Below, in pieces: positions 42,782 through 50,957 of a stretch of DNA of 64,000 nt (position 1 is its first letter; the number at the start of each line of letters is the position of its first letter). The translations under genes and the position numbers were made by a program. This DNA is from Micavibrio aeruginosavorus (GTDB lineage: Bacteria > Pseudomonadota > Alphaproteobacteria > Micavibrionales > Micavibrionaceae): positions 1,824,342-1,888,341 of the forward strand of contig CP066681.1 in NCBI GenBank assembly GCA_016432265.1, written 5' to 3'. The notes under the pieces were generated by a model. It was not told the origin of the DNA and made no database searches. It saw only the letters and a program-made list of their open reading frames with translations.

Positions 42782-44638
42782 CTATTTTGTGAGATCGACG
42801 GCAGTGGCAACAGATTCAAGGGTGGTAATTCCTTCAAGAACCTTAAAGATGCCATCGTCTTTCATGTTTTTAAAGCCCTTTTCTACAGCCTTGGCTTTGA
42901 GATCGGCTTTACTGCCACCATTAGCGATAATGGCGTCCAGGTCTTCATCCATCAGCAAGATTTCAGCAATTGAAATACGTCCCTTATAGCCTTGCCCCTT
43001 GCAGGTCTGGCACCCCCCCTGCCTGGCCTTGTAAATTGTCGGCGGATTGGACGGGTCGACTTTCATAATATGGCATTCTTCCTCAGTTGCCGTATGCGCA
43101 ACGCGGCAATCCGGGCACACTTTACGAACAAGACGCTGTGCGAACACCGCTATGATCGCCCCGGCGATCATCCCCGGCTTCAGCCCCAGATCAAGCAAAC
43201 GCGGAATAGCCCCAAAAGAGTCATTGGTGTGAAGCGTCGTATAAACCTGGTGGCCGGTCATGGCGGCTTTCAGCGCCATCTCGGCGGTTACACCGTCACG
43301 AATTTCACCGATAAAGATGATATCCGGATCCTGCCGCAGCAAAGCGCGAATACCATCCGCAAAGTCCAATACCCCTTCACGGATCGCCGTCTGGCGGATC
43401 ATTGGCAACGAATATTCGACAGGATCTTCCAGCGTCTGAATATTAACCTCGACGCTGTTGATCTCGTTGATCATCGAATAAAGCGATGTCGATTTACCCG
43501 AACCCGTTGGGCCGGTCACAATAATCACGCCTTCGGGGCGCTTCTGCGCCGTGCGGATAAGCTCCAGATTGTGGGGGCTAAACCCCAGCTTGGCGAGCGG
43601 TATGATGTTCTGCGTCTGATCCAGAACCCGCATAACGATGTTTTCACCATGAACTGTGGGCAAAGATGATACGCGGAAATCTGCCTCACGTCCGCCAACG
43701 CTGAGATTAAAACGCCCATCCTGCGGCGCCAGCTTGTCGGCGATATTCATGTTACACATGATCTTGATACGCTGGGAAATCGCGCTCCAATGCTGCTTAT
43801 GCAGAATCTGCGCGGTGTAAAGAACGCCGTCAAGGCGGTAACGCAAGCGTACAAAATTCTCTTCAGGCTCGAAGTGGAGATCTGAAACACCCAGCTTCAC
43901 AGCGTCAAATACCAAGGCATTCACAAGGCGAACAATCGGGTGCGTATAGGCCTCATTGTCCTTAAGTGTTGTGATATCGGGGGCCTTACCCTCTTCCAGC
44001 TCTTTCAAAATCGCGTTTATGGAGCTGGCGTAGCCATAAGCCGCATCAATCGCCTCGGACAATACGGAGGGTGTAGACACCTGCGGCTTGATCATAACGC
44101 CTTTAGGCACCATACGGCGCAACGCATCCATCGCCATGATATCGTATGGATCGGCCATCGCGATGACGGCCTCCTCACGGTTGATCGAAACGGGCAGTAC
44201 TTGGTATTTTTGCGCTGTCTGTTTATCCATCAGCTCCAGCGCGTCTCCATCAATCAACGTATGCTTGGGGTCAAAAACATCAAAACCCGCGCTTTCCGCT
44301 AAAAACGCCGTCAGGGCATCTTCGCTAACAAATCCCAAATCAACCAGAACTTCGCCCAAAAGCTTGCCGGAAACTTTTTTCTCCTGCAGGGCCACATTCA
44401 ACTGGTCTTCCGTGATCATGCCCTTGGCGACCAGACGGTCGCCAATTCTCCCCCCCCCCTTGCCATCAGCTCCGGCCGCCCCGCCACCCTGCTTGAGGTG
44501 CCCGGTCTTCTGAGAAACAAGCGCCTTGGCCGCCGCAGCCGCCTTGTCGCTCTGATCTTTATGAGCATCCCGAGCAACGGCGGGGATGTCATCCGGCGCC
44601 AGAATCTCAAAATGCTCAAAATTGTCACTTTTACTCAT
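42782..44638 (-). CDS. pilB: pilus extension ATPase PilB/MshE/GspE
   Basis: 618 residues. The N-terminal MshEN-like domain (about 63-115, IGDRLVAKGMITEDQLNVAL...GEVLVDLGFVSEDALTAFLA) is the type that can bind cyclic di-GMP in MshE, judged by family. The ATPase domain has Walker A GPTGSGKSTS, the Asp box, Walker B FIGEIRD and the His box TTLHTNDSFGAI. The zinc-binding cysteines are CPDC and CQTCKGQGY. It is the first gene of the minus-strand pilus operon. Confidence 0.94.
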   Translation of the reverse strand: MSKSDNFEHFEILAPDDIPAVARDAHKDQSDKAAAAAKALVSQKTGHLKQGGGAAGADGKGGGRIGDRLVAKGMITEDQLNVALQEKKVSGKLLGEVLVDLGFVSEDALTAFLAESAGFDVFDPKHTLIDGDALELMDKQTAQKYQVLPVSINREEAVIAMADPYDIMAMDALRRMVPKGVMIKPQVSTPSVLSEAIDAAYGYASSINAILKELEEGKAPDITTLKDNEAYTHPIVRLVNALVFDAVKLGVSDLHFEPEENFVRLRYRLDGVLYTAQILHKQHWSAISQRIKIMCNMNIADKLAPQDGRFNLSVGGREADFRVSSLPTVHGENIVMRVLDQTQNIIPLAKLGFSPHNLELIRTAQKRPEGVIIVTGPTGSGKSTSLYSMINEINSVEVNIQTLEDPVEYSLPMIRQTAIREGVLDFADGIRALLRQDPDIIFIGEIRDGVTAEMALKAAMTGHQVYTTLHTNDSFGAIPRLLDLGLKPGMIAGAIIAVFAQRLVRKVCPDCRVAHTATEEECHIMKVDPSNPPTIYKARQGGCQTCKGQGYKGRISIAEILLMDEDLDAIIANGGSKADLKAKAVEKGFKNMKDDGIFKVLEGITTLESVATAVDLTK

Positions 44639-44761
44639 CAGAAGCCCCTAAAAGCTCGCGGGCAGACCTGCCCCAGATACACAACAGTCAAAAGAAGTAC
44701 TTGCACATACCCCTCAGGGCACCTTTTAACCTTAAGCAAAAAGGTTAAAAAAACACATAAG

Positions 44762-44789
44762 ACTATATGGAAATAGAGTGCCCCGTCAG
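44762..44789 (-). promoter_or_regulatory. candidate promoter of the pilus operon
   Basis: On the minus strand CTGACG (complement of 44784-44789) and TATAGT (complement of 44762-44767) are 16 nt apart, about 125 nt before the pilB ATG. A modest match, but the best one in the 213-bp gap between the RND pump gene and pilB. Confidence 0.35.
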
Positions 44790-44851
44790 AACTTCAAGAT
44801 CGAATAGCATCATATTGGAGTTTAACAGAAAAGTGAGTCGGTTTCTATGCC

Positions 44852-47800
44852 TTAAAGCATGCTGATTTCCTCGTTCCGGCGGGAAGTACGAGAAGCCTTA
44901 TGATCCTTGGCAATCAAGGTATAAAACGAGGGCAAAATGAGCAGCGTAAATAGTGTCCCGATCAGCATACCGGCAACAATCACAAGGCCGATGTTGAAAC
45001 GGCTGGCCGCCCCCGCCCCGTCAGCCACGACCAAGGGCAGCAACCCCGCCACCATCGCAGCGGTCGTCATCAATATGGGGCGCAAACGCACCCGGGCAGC
45101 CAATTCTATAGCCCCACGCCTGTCCAAGCCCTTTTCGACCTGCGCTTTATTAGCAAATTCAACCATCAGAATCCCGTGCTTGCTGATCAGCCCCACCAGC
45201 GTGACCAGGCCAATCTGTGTATAGATATTCAGAGTTGCCGCTCCCAGAAAAATCGGCAACAACGCTCCTGTCACAGCCAAAGGCACACTAATCATAATCA
45301 CCAGAGGATCTCGGAAACTTTCGAACTGCGCCGCCAACACCAGAAAAATCACGACCAGCGCAAACATAAAGGTTACTATCAACTGATTGCCTTCCTGCAC
45401 GTACTGGCGCGTATTGCTCATCCAGTCATGACTATATCCGTCCGGCAGCAACTCGCGGGACTTGCTTTCAAGGAACGCCACCGCATCCCCAAGGGTCACG
45501 CCCGGCAACGGTACAGCAGAGAATGTGGCGGAATTCAACTGGTTGAATTGCACAAGTTTATCGGGCTGGTTACGCATCGTCACCTTAACCAGCGTCGACA
45601 GCGGCACCATGTCCCCATTTGCCGCACGCACATAATAGCTGGTGAGTTCATCAGGCGTAATGCGGTCACGACGCGGCACCTGCGGAATGACATCGTAAGA
45701 ACGCCCATCCATATTAAACCGGTTCACGTAATTGCCGCCCAGAAGCAAGGTCAGCGTATCGCCGACTCCCTGCATCGTGACACCCATCTGGTTCGCCTTC
45801 TCGCGGTCGATTTCTATTTCAACCACCGGGGTATTAAAATTCAGGTCGCTGTCGCTGATCATGAACATACCGCTTTTGCGGGCTTCTTCCTTAAGCTGCT
45901 CCATGACACGAAAAATCGATTCATACCCTTCCGTGCTGCGGATCACCATTTGCACCGGCATACCGCCGCTTGAACCCGGCAACGGAGGAATAGAAAAGGC
46001 AAATACCATCATACCCTCAATCGCATCAACCTTCTGCTGGATATCCTGCTGGATCTCCATCGCGCTGCGATCACGCTCTTTCCAGTCCTTAAGCGTAAAA
46101 CCGCCAAAACCGTTAGATGGGCCATCCATGCCTGAAAGAACAAACGTCGAAGCGACCTCCGGAGTTTCCTTGAATATCCTTTCCATGTCCTTGGCATAAT
46201 TCATAGAATAGTCAATATTCGCATACTGCGGCGCCTTGCTGGCCGTAACGACCACACCCTGATCTTCCTCGGGGGCAAGTTCCTTACGCGCACCCATAAA
46301 CATGAAAACCAGCAGACCCAGAATGCACGCCGCAAAGAAGATTGTGACGGGTCTGTAATCCAGCGTTCCCTTCAGACGACGGACATAGAAATTTTCAATC
46401 CTGATAAAGGCGTCATTCACTCTCTTGGCGAACCCATCCTCATTCATGCCGTGCTTCAGCACCAAAGAGCACATCATCGGCGACAGTGTCAGAGCGACAA
46501 CGCCCGAGATGATCACCGAACCTGCAAGCGCAAATGCGAACTCGCGGAACAATGACCCTGTGACCCCACCCATGAAACCTATCGGCGCGTAAACGGCAGC
46601 CAAGGTGATTGTCATCGCGATGATCGGCCCGACGATTTCTCGCGCCCCCAGAATGGCAGCCTGAACCGGGGTTTTGCCCTCTTCAATATGACGAAAAACG
46701 TTCTCCACAACCACAATAGCATCATCAACAACAAGGCCGATGGCCATGACCATCGCCAACAGGGTCAGCAGATTGATAGAGAACCCCAAAGCCAGCATGA
46801 CAAAGGCGGCGCCGATCATAGACAGCGGTATCGCCACCACCGGAATCACCACCGAGCGCACCGACCCTAAAAAAAGGAAAATGACAATGACCACGATCAA
46901 AACCGCTTCCATCAAGGTTTTAACGACTTCATGAATGGCCGCGTTGATAAAGACGGTCACATCGAATGGAACATCGACGTGCATCGATGGCGGCATGCCG
47001 GGCTTCAAATCCTCCAGTACTTGCCTGACATCCTTGACGATTTCCAAAGGGTTTCCAGTCGGCGTGCTGGTAACCCCGAGATAGACAGCGCGTTTACCAT
47101 CCATCAAGGCACTCTGGTCATAACTGGCTGCCCCCAGCTCAATGGCGCCAATATCGCGCATGCGTACAACGCTGCCATCGACTGACTTTACCACCAGATC
47201 CCTGAACTCCTCGACACTGAGAAGGTCGGTATTCGTATCGATGTTGGTGACGATATAAGCCCCCTTCATCTGCCCGGGAGCCGACTGATAGTTATTCGCC
47301 CGCACAGCGGCGGCCACATCAGTAGCCGTAATCTTGCGCGCCGCCATCTTGTCCGGGTCGAGCCACAAGCGCATCGCCAGCGTCTGCCCGCCGATGACCT
47401 CGGCCCCGGCAACACCTTCAACAGTCGCCAACATCGGCTGGATCACGCGGATCAGGTAATCCGTAATAGCGGGCGTTGATAATTCATCACTGGCAAACCC
47501 TATATACATGATTGCCGTGATTTCGCCCGTGGATTTCAGAATCACGGGATCATTGGCTTCCTGGGGGATCAGGTATTTGACCTGATTGATCTTGGCCATG
47601 ATCTCGGTCATGGCCTTATCGGAGTCGGCATTGATCTTGAGGTGAGCCGATATGGAACTGCTGCCTTGCCGCGAGTTCGAAACCAGAAAATCAACCCCTT
47701 CGGCCGTGGCTATCGCCTGCGCGATCGGGGTCGTGACAAACCCCTGCATCAATTCGGGGGACGCCCCGGGGTAACCGGTCGTCACCGTAATCACGGCTTG

Positions 47801-47923
47801 CTCTATTTCGGGGTATTGCCGAACAGGCAAATCGAAAGCCGCCCGCAACCCGACCAATAGGATCAGGATATTCAGTACAAATGCCAAAACAGGCCTTTTG
47901 ATGAAAATATCGGTAAAAACCAT
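44852..47923 (-). CDS. RND multidrug efflux transporter (HAE-1 family)
   Basis: 1023 residues, full length for AcrB/MexB-type pumps. Twelve membrane helices and two large periplasmic loops. The proton-relay aspartates are in GLVVDDAIVVVENVF and the lysine in GLISKHGILMVEFANK. GYPGASPELMQ, SVFALLAPEED-type and RVEFEHIEE-like landmarks of the family are seen as YPGASPELM, ARKELAPEEDQG and FRHIEEGKTP. It is 42 bp after the adaptor gene, so the two form an operon; no TolC-type outer-membrane gene is present. Substrates cannot be read from the sequence. Confidence 0.95.
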   Translation of the reverse strand: MVFTDIFIKRPVLAFVLNILILLVGLRAAFDLPVRQYPEIEQAVITVTTGYPGASPELMQGFVTTPIAQAIATAEGVDFLVSNSRQGSSSISAHLKINADSDKAMTEIMAKINQVKYLIPQEANDPVILKSTGEITAIMYIGFASDELSTPAITDYLIRVIQPMLATVEGVAGAEVIGGQTLAMRLWLDPDKMAARKITATDVAAAVRANNYQSAPGQMKGAYIVTNIDTNTDLLSVEEFRDLVVKSVDGSVVRMRDIGAIELGAASYDQSALMDGKRAVYLGVTSTPTGNPLEIVKDVRQVLEDLKPGMPPSMHVDVPFDVTVFINAAIHEVVKTLMEAVLIVVIVIFLFLGSVRSVVIPVVAIPLSMIGAAFVMLALGFSINLLTLLAMVMAIGLVVDDAIVVVENVFRHIEEGKTPVQAAILGAREIVGPIIAMTITLAAVYAPIGFMGGVTGSLFREFAFALAGSVIISGVVALTLSPMMCSLVLKHGMNEDGFAKRVNDAFIRIENFYVRRLKGTLDYRPVTIFFAACILGLLVFMFMGARKELAPEEDQGVVVTASKAPQYANIDYSMNYAKDMERIFKETPEVASTFVLSGMDGPSNGFGGFTLKDWKERDRSAMEIQQDIQQKVDAIEGMMVFAFSIPPLPGSSGGMPVQMVIRSTEGYESIFRVMEQLKEEARKSGMFMISDSDLNFNTPVVEIEIDREKANQMGVTMQGVGDTLTLLLGGNYVNRFNMDGRSYDVIPQVPRRDRITPDELTSYYVRAANGDMVPLSTLVKVTMRNQPDKLVQFNQLNSATFSAVPLPGVTLGDAVAFLESKSRELLPDGYSHDWMSNTRQYVQEGNQLIVTFMFALVVIFLVLAAQFESFRDPLVIMISVPLAVTGALLPIFLGAATLNIYTQIGLVTLVGLISKHGILMVEFANKAQVEKGLDRRGAIELAARVRLRPILMTTAAMVAGLLPLVVADGAGAASRFNIGLVIVAGMLIGTLFTLLILPSFYTLIAKDHKASRTSRRNEEISML

Positions 47924-47965
47924 ATGCGCAGCCTCTATCCTTCCAGAGGTTTTTTCGTCCAGAGC

Positions 47966-49123
47966 CTATTCGTTGGGAATGTTGTCCTTGATCGATTCAT
48001 AATTTTTTGCCAACCCGTCGACAGGCGCAATCTTGACCAAAGCCCCTGGATTCACTTTAAGCTGCCCCGTTGTAACAACCTTATCACCGGGCCTAATATC
48101 CCCCTCAAGAATAGCCACCTTGTTATCAAATCGCGCGCCAGATTTGACGTAGACGCGATTAGCCTGAAACAAAGCATCGCCCTGCTCGTTCTTTTGCTGG
48201 GCTGCATCCTGAGGAACCCGTAAAACATAGACAGAGTCTCCATAAATAGTAAAATCGACAGCCGTCTCCGGAACGATTACAGCGGGCGCACCCTGCGGCA
48301 GCGACACCCTGACTTTGGCATACATACCGGGTGACAACAGATTGTCCGGGTTCTTCATGCTGGCCTGCACCTTCACAGTACGCGTCTCTTGCCCCACCTG
48401 AGGCTCGATTGCGTTGATGACCGCCGCGAATTTTTTCTGCGGATATGCATCAACGGTCAAGGACACCGCCTGCCCGGTTTTCAGCTCAGCCAGAGTTTGC
48501 TCCGGCAAGGTGAAGTTGACGAAAAGTTCGGAAAGGTCTGTCAGTGTTATCATCGGCTCTCCGGGGTTGAGATACTGACCGAGGTTGATCTGGCGTATCC
48601 CCAGAACACCATCGAACGGCGCCGCAATCGTCTTTTTTGCAATCTGCGCTTCCGTCCGGGCAATTGCTCCTCTTGCCTCATCCAAAGAGGCTCTGTACTG
48701 ATCGACCGTGCTGCGCGGCGATGCCACGTCGACAAGCTTGCTGGAACGGTTGAGATTTAATTCCGCCAGTTTGGCCTGTGCGCGGTAAATTTCGAGATCG
48801 GCTTTTTCCTGATCGTCGTTCATGTGCGCCAGAATGTCACCTTGGGCCACGCTCTGCCCCGCCTCAAAAAGAATTTCGCTGATCCGTCCGGAAACCTCGG
48901 GCGAAATCGTCACCTGCCGCACGGCCGTGATCGTGCCGATACCTTCAAGCGTGCGCGGCACAGGCATCGAAACCGCCTCCGCCACGGCGACAGGAGCCGG
49001 GGGCGGATTTGCCATCGCGGCAAAAAACTGCCCCATCATCTTCTTGACAAAAAGCTGATAACCATAGAGCCCCCCTGCCACAACCGCCATCAGGACGAAT
49101 ACGATCAAAAAACGCTTTTTCAT
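47966..49123 (-). CDS. RND efflux periplasmic adaptor (membrane fusion protein)
   Basis: 385 residues from ATG 49123. An N-terminal membrane anchor (MKKRFLIVFVLMAVVAGGLYGYQLF) is followed by a lipoyl-like half (VRQVTISPEVSGRISEI...GQSVAQGDILAHM), an alpha-hairpin (about 110-160, AKLAELNLNRSS...), the second lipoyl half (IAAPFDGVLGIRQINLG) and beta-barrel parts. It links the inner-membrane pump at 44852 to an outer-membrane channel. It is the first gene of the pump operon. Confidence 0.93.
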   Translation of the reverse strand: MKKRFLIVFVLMAVVAGGLYGYQLFVKKMMGQFFAAMANPPPAPVAVAEAVSMPVPRTLEGIGTITAVRQVTISPEVSGRISEILFEAGQSVAQGDILAHMNDDQEKADLEIYRAQAKLAELNLNRSSKLVDVASPRSTVDQYRASLDEARGAIARTEAQIAKKTIAAPFDGVLGIRQINLGQYLNPGEPMITLTDLSELFVNFTLPEQTLAELKTGQAVSLTVDAYPQKKFAAVINAIEPQVGQETRTVKVQASMKNPDNLLSPGMYAKVRVSLPQGAPAVIVPETAVDFTIYGDSVYVLRVPQDAAQQKNEQGDALFQANRVYVKSGARFDNKVAILEGDIRPGDKVVTTGQLKVNPGALVKIAPVDGLAKNYESIKDNIPNE

Positions 49124-49166
49124 GTAAATGTATGCCCCTTGCACTCTGATACAATTCATAATGAGA

Positions 49167-49182
49167 TAAACTGATCAGTTTA
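49167..49182. promoter_or_regulatory. 16-bp perfect palindrome, probable operator of the RND operon
   Basis: TAAACTGATCAGTTTA is fully self-complementary and centred about 51 nt upstream of the adaptor ATG. Size and symmetry are like TetR/AcrR-family operators that repress RND pumps. No TetR-type gene is in the window, so the repressor would be encoded elsewhere. Confidence 0.6.
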
Positions 49183-49397
49183 GTTTCGCCAGCCCCAAAA
49201 TAAACTTTTTTAAAATTATGTGTATGGTTGTATTAGGAGCGGCTTATAGATAAACAAGCCCTCGCCGCGACGCAAGAGCTATGCCCAATTTGTATTACAT
49301 AATCAATCGATTGCAGCGATAACTCTTGTCAGCCCCAAGCCCTGACCCTATCATTTTTATAACAGCACCCCTCGCCCATTATTGATCAGGATATATT

Positions 49398-50375
49398 ATG
49401 CGCCTCCTCCCCAGCCTGCTGCTTTTTTTCCTGCTCGGATATGGCATCTCGTGCCCGCAAGCTATGGCCAGTACGCATAATGAAATCGCAATTGGCGTTT
49501 ATATCGCGGATATTCAGGAAATCGACCTCAAAACCCATAGCTACCGCCTTGACTTATATATGTGGTTCCGCTGGAAAAACCCCGATATCGATCCCTCGCA
49601 ATCCGCCGAGTTTATCAATATGTTCGAACCCGCCGACCATGTCCGCACAAATATCTTCGACAAACCTCAGGTAATGCCGGACGGCAGCCTGTACATGATT
49701 ATTCGTGACCAAGGGAAGTTCAGCGCTAAATTCTCGCTGAAACGATTCCCGTTTGACCGGCAGTTTCTGGATGTCGTTCTGGAAGACAACCAGCATGAAA
49801 CCCAAGATCTCGTCTATGTCCCCGATACGTCAACCGCGCCCCTGACACTCAACCCTTCGATCAATATCCCAGGATTTAACCTTCGCCAGCCGCGACTTGA
49901 AATCGCGGACTTCAGCTATCCGACAAGTTTTGGCGACCTGCGGTCATCCAAAGCTCCGGATTACTCCCGCGCCCGTTTTTCTATCACAGTCGAGCGCCCC
50001 TGGATGGCAACAGGCTTAAATATCTTTCTGCCTGTCATTCTGATTATCATCTGCACGGCGCTCGTGCTCTCCTTGCATCCTGCCTATATCGAAGGCCGAC
50101 TGGGCGTGGCCATCACCGCCCTGCTAACTCTCGTAGCCCTGCAACTGACCTCAGCCAGTGGCCTGCCGGAAGTCGACTATATGCTGATGACAGACAAGAT
50201 TTATCTGCTCTCATACCTGTTTATCATGGCAACGATGATGCAAGTGGTCAGGCACTCACGGACGGTTCACGAAAAAAATTTCGACCCTGTATGGAAAAGC
50301 GATCGAGCCGTGCAAAAATTGCTGGCTTTATCCATGATCGGCGGAATCGTTCTGATCATCCTGGCAACGGTTTAA
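49398..50375 (+). CDS. pentameric ligand-gated ion channel homologue (GLIC/ELIC-like)
   Basis: 325 residues with a signal peptide (1-24). The extracellular beta-sandwich domain (about 28-200) opens GVYIADIQEIDLKTHSYRLD..LYMWFRW, close to the GLIC pattern. It has the FPFDRQ turn of the Cys-loop region without the cysteines, as in other prokaryotic members. Four membrane helices follow: about 206-226, 234-254 (pore helix GRLGVAITALLTLVALQLTS), 265-285 and 306-324. The TM2-TM3 loop has the conserved Pro (SGLPEVDYM). Almost no intracellular TM3-TM4 domain, as in bacterial relatives. Ligand and ion choice are unknown. Monocistronic. Confidence 0.88.
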   Translation: MRLLPSLLLFFLLGYGISCPQAMASTHNEIAIGVYIADIQEIDLKTHSYRLDLYMWFRWKNPDIDPSQSAEFINMFEPADHVRTNIFDKPQVMPDGSLYMIIRDQGKFSAKFSLKRFPFDRQFLDVVLEDNQHETQDLVYVPDTSTAPLTLNPSINIPGFNLRQPRLEIADFSYPTSFGDLRSSKAPDYSRARFSITVERPWMATGLNIFLPVILIIICTALVLSLHPAYIEGRLGVAITALLTLVALQLTSASGLPEVDYMLMTDKIYLLSYLFIMATMMQVVRHSRTVHEKNFDPVWKSDRAVQKLLALSMIGGIVLIILATV

Positions 50376-50385
50376 CGGCAAGTAA

Positions 50386-50473
50386 TGGTGCGGGCGGGGG
50401 GACTTGAACCCCCACGGGCACCAAGGCCCTACGGATTTTAAGTCCGTTGCGTCTACCATTCCGCCACGCCCGC
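50386..50473 (-). tRNA. tRNA-Leu (anticodon TAA)
   Basis: 88 nt on the minus strand including an encoded CCA. Acceptor GCGGGCG pairs with CGCCCGC; the anticodon stem ACGGA/TCCGT holds loop CTTAAAA (anticodon TAA). The long variable arm (GGGCCTTGGTGCCC) is the class II feature of Leu, and the T-arm GGGGGTTCAAGTCCCCC is perfect. Confidence 0.95.
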
Positions 50474-50483
50474 ACTCGGTGAC

Positions 50484-50512
50484 TATATAAAGGTCAAACT
50501 CCTGAACGCCAA
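50484..50512 (-). promoter_or_regulatory. promoter of tRNA-Leu
   Basis: On the minus strand TTGGCG (complement of 50507-50512) and TATATA (complement of 50484-50489) are exactly 17 nt apart, and the -10 ends 10 nt before the mature tRNA 5' end. A small hairpin at 50512-50526 overlaps the upstream side. Confidence 0.6.
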
Positions 50513-50583
50513 GAGGTCTTACCTCTCGCAAACGGTAAAAATATGGCGCCGCCCATTTTAATTGAACATCTGGAAGGTCGGGA

Positions 50584-50659
50584 TGGAGCGGGCGACGGGT
50601 CTCGAACCCGCGACCTACAGCTTGGGAAGCTGTCGCTCTACCAACTGAGCTACGCCCGC
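50584..50659 (-). tRNA. tRNA-Gly (anticodon CCC)
   Basis: 76 nt on the minus strand including encoded CCA. Acceptor GCGGGCG pairs with CGCCCGC; D-arm AGCTCAGTTGGTAGAGC; anticodon stem ACAGC/GCTGT with loop TTCCCAA (anticodon CCC); T-arm GCGGGTTCGAGACCCGT. It decodes GGG. Confidence 0.95.
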
Positions 50660-50670
50660 AATTCGCATCA

Positions 50671-50699
50671 CATATAAACGCACAGGTACGGAGCCGCAA
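50671..50699 (-). promoter_or_regulatory. promoter of tRNA-Gly
   Basis: TTGCGG (complement of 50694-50699) and TATATG (complement of 50671-50676) are 17 nt apart on the minus strand, with the -10 ending 11 nt before the tRNA. The two tRNA genes thus each have their own promoter. Confidence 0.6.
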
Positions 50700-50827
50700 G
50701 CCCTGACAACAAAACGCCCGTTTAAAAGGGCAGAAACAGTAAACAGCACTTTGTTTTACATATTCGTAAACAGTCTCTCCTGCCCACGACTAGAGACACA
50801 TTCTCCAGAAACCTGTGGAAAGAATCC

Positions 50828-50855
50828 TTTACTTCCAATCGCCTTTCTTTATAAA
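50828..50855 (+). promoter_or_regulatory. candidate promoter of the OmpA-type lipoprotein gene
   Basis: TTTACT (50828-50833) and TATAAA (50850-50855) are 16 nt apart, about 100 nt before the start codon. Confidence 0.45.
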
Positions 50856-50889
50856 AAAGAAGCGGTTAGGTAGTAATCATATGCCCTGT

Positions 50890-50920
50890 GGCGCGGTTTT
50901 TTGGAAAAAACCGCATCAGC
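50890..50920 (+). promoter_or_regulatory. strong hairpin in the OmpA-type leader
   Basis: GCGGTTTTTT (50893-50902) pairs perfectly with AAAAAACCGC (50905-50914) across a 2-nt loop, 43 nt before the ATG. In the predicted 5' UTR it may stabilise the message, as leader stem-loops do for ompA in enteric bacteria; inference here. Confidence 0.55.
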
Positions 50921-50957
50921 GCCCAGAGGTCATGTCCACGTTTAAGGAGCATACGTT

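Noticed and set aside
44700-44760. Hairpin AACCTT/AAGGTT with A-run as a terminator of the pilus or pump operon
   Set aside because: The A-run is on the plus strand, where nothing is transcribed into it; on the minus strand no T-run follows the stem.
45176-45973. Plus-strand frame of 265 codons inside the RND pump gene
   Set aside because: His/Gln/Arg-rich antisense shadow; the pump gene on the other strand is unmistakable.
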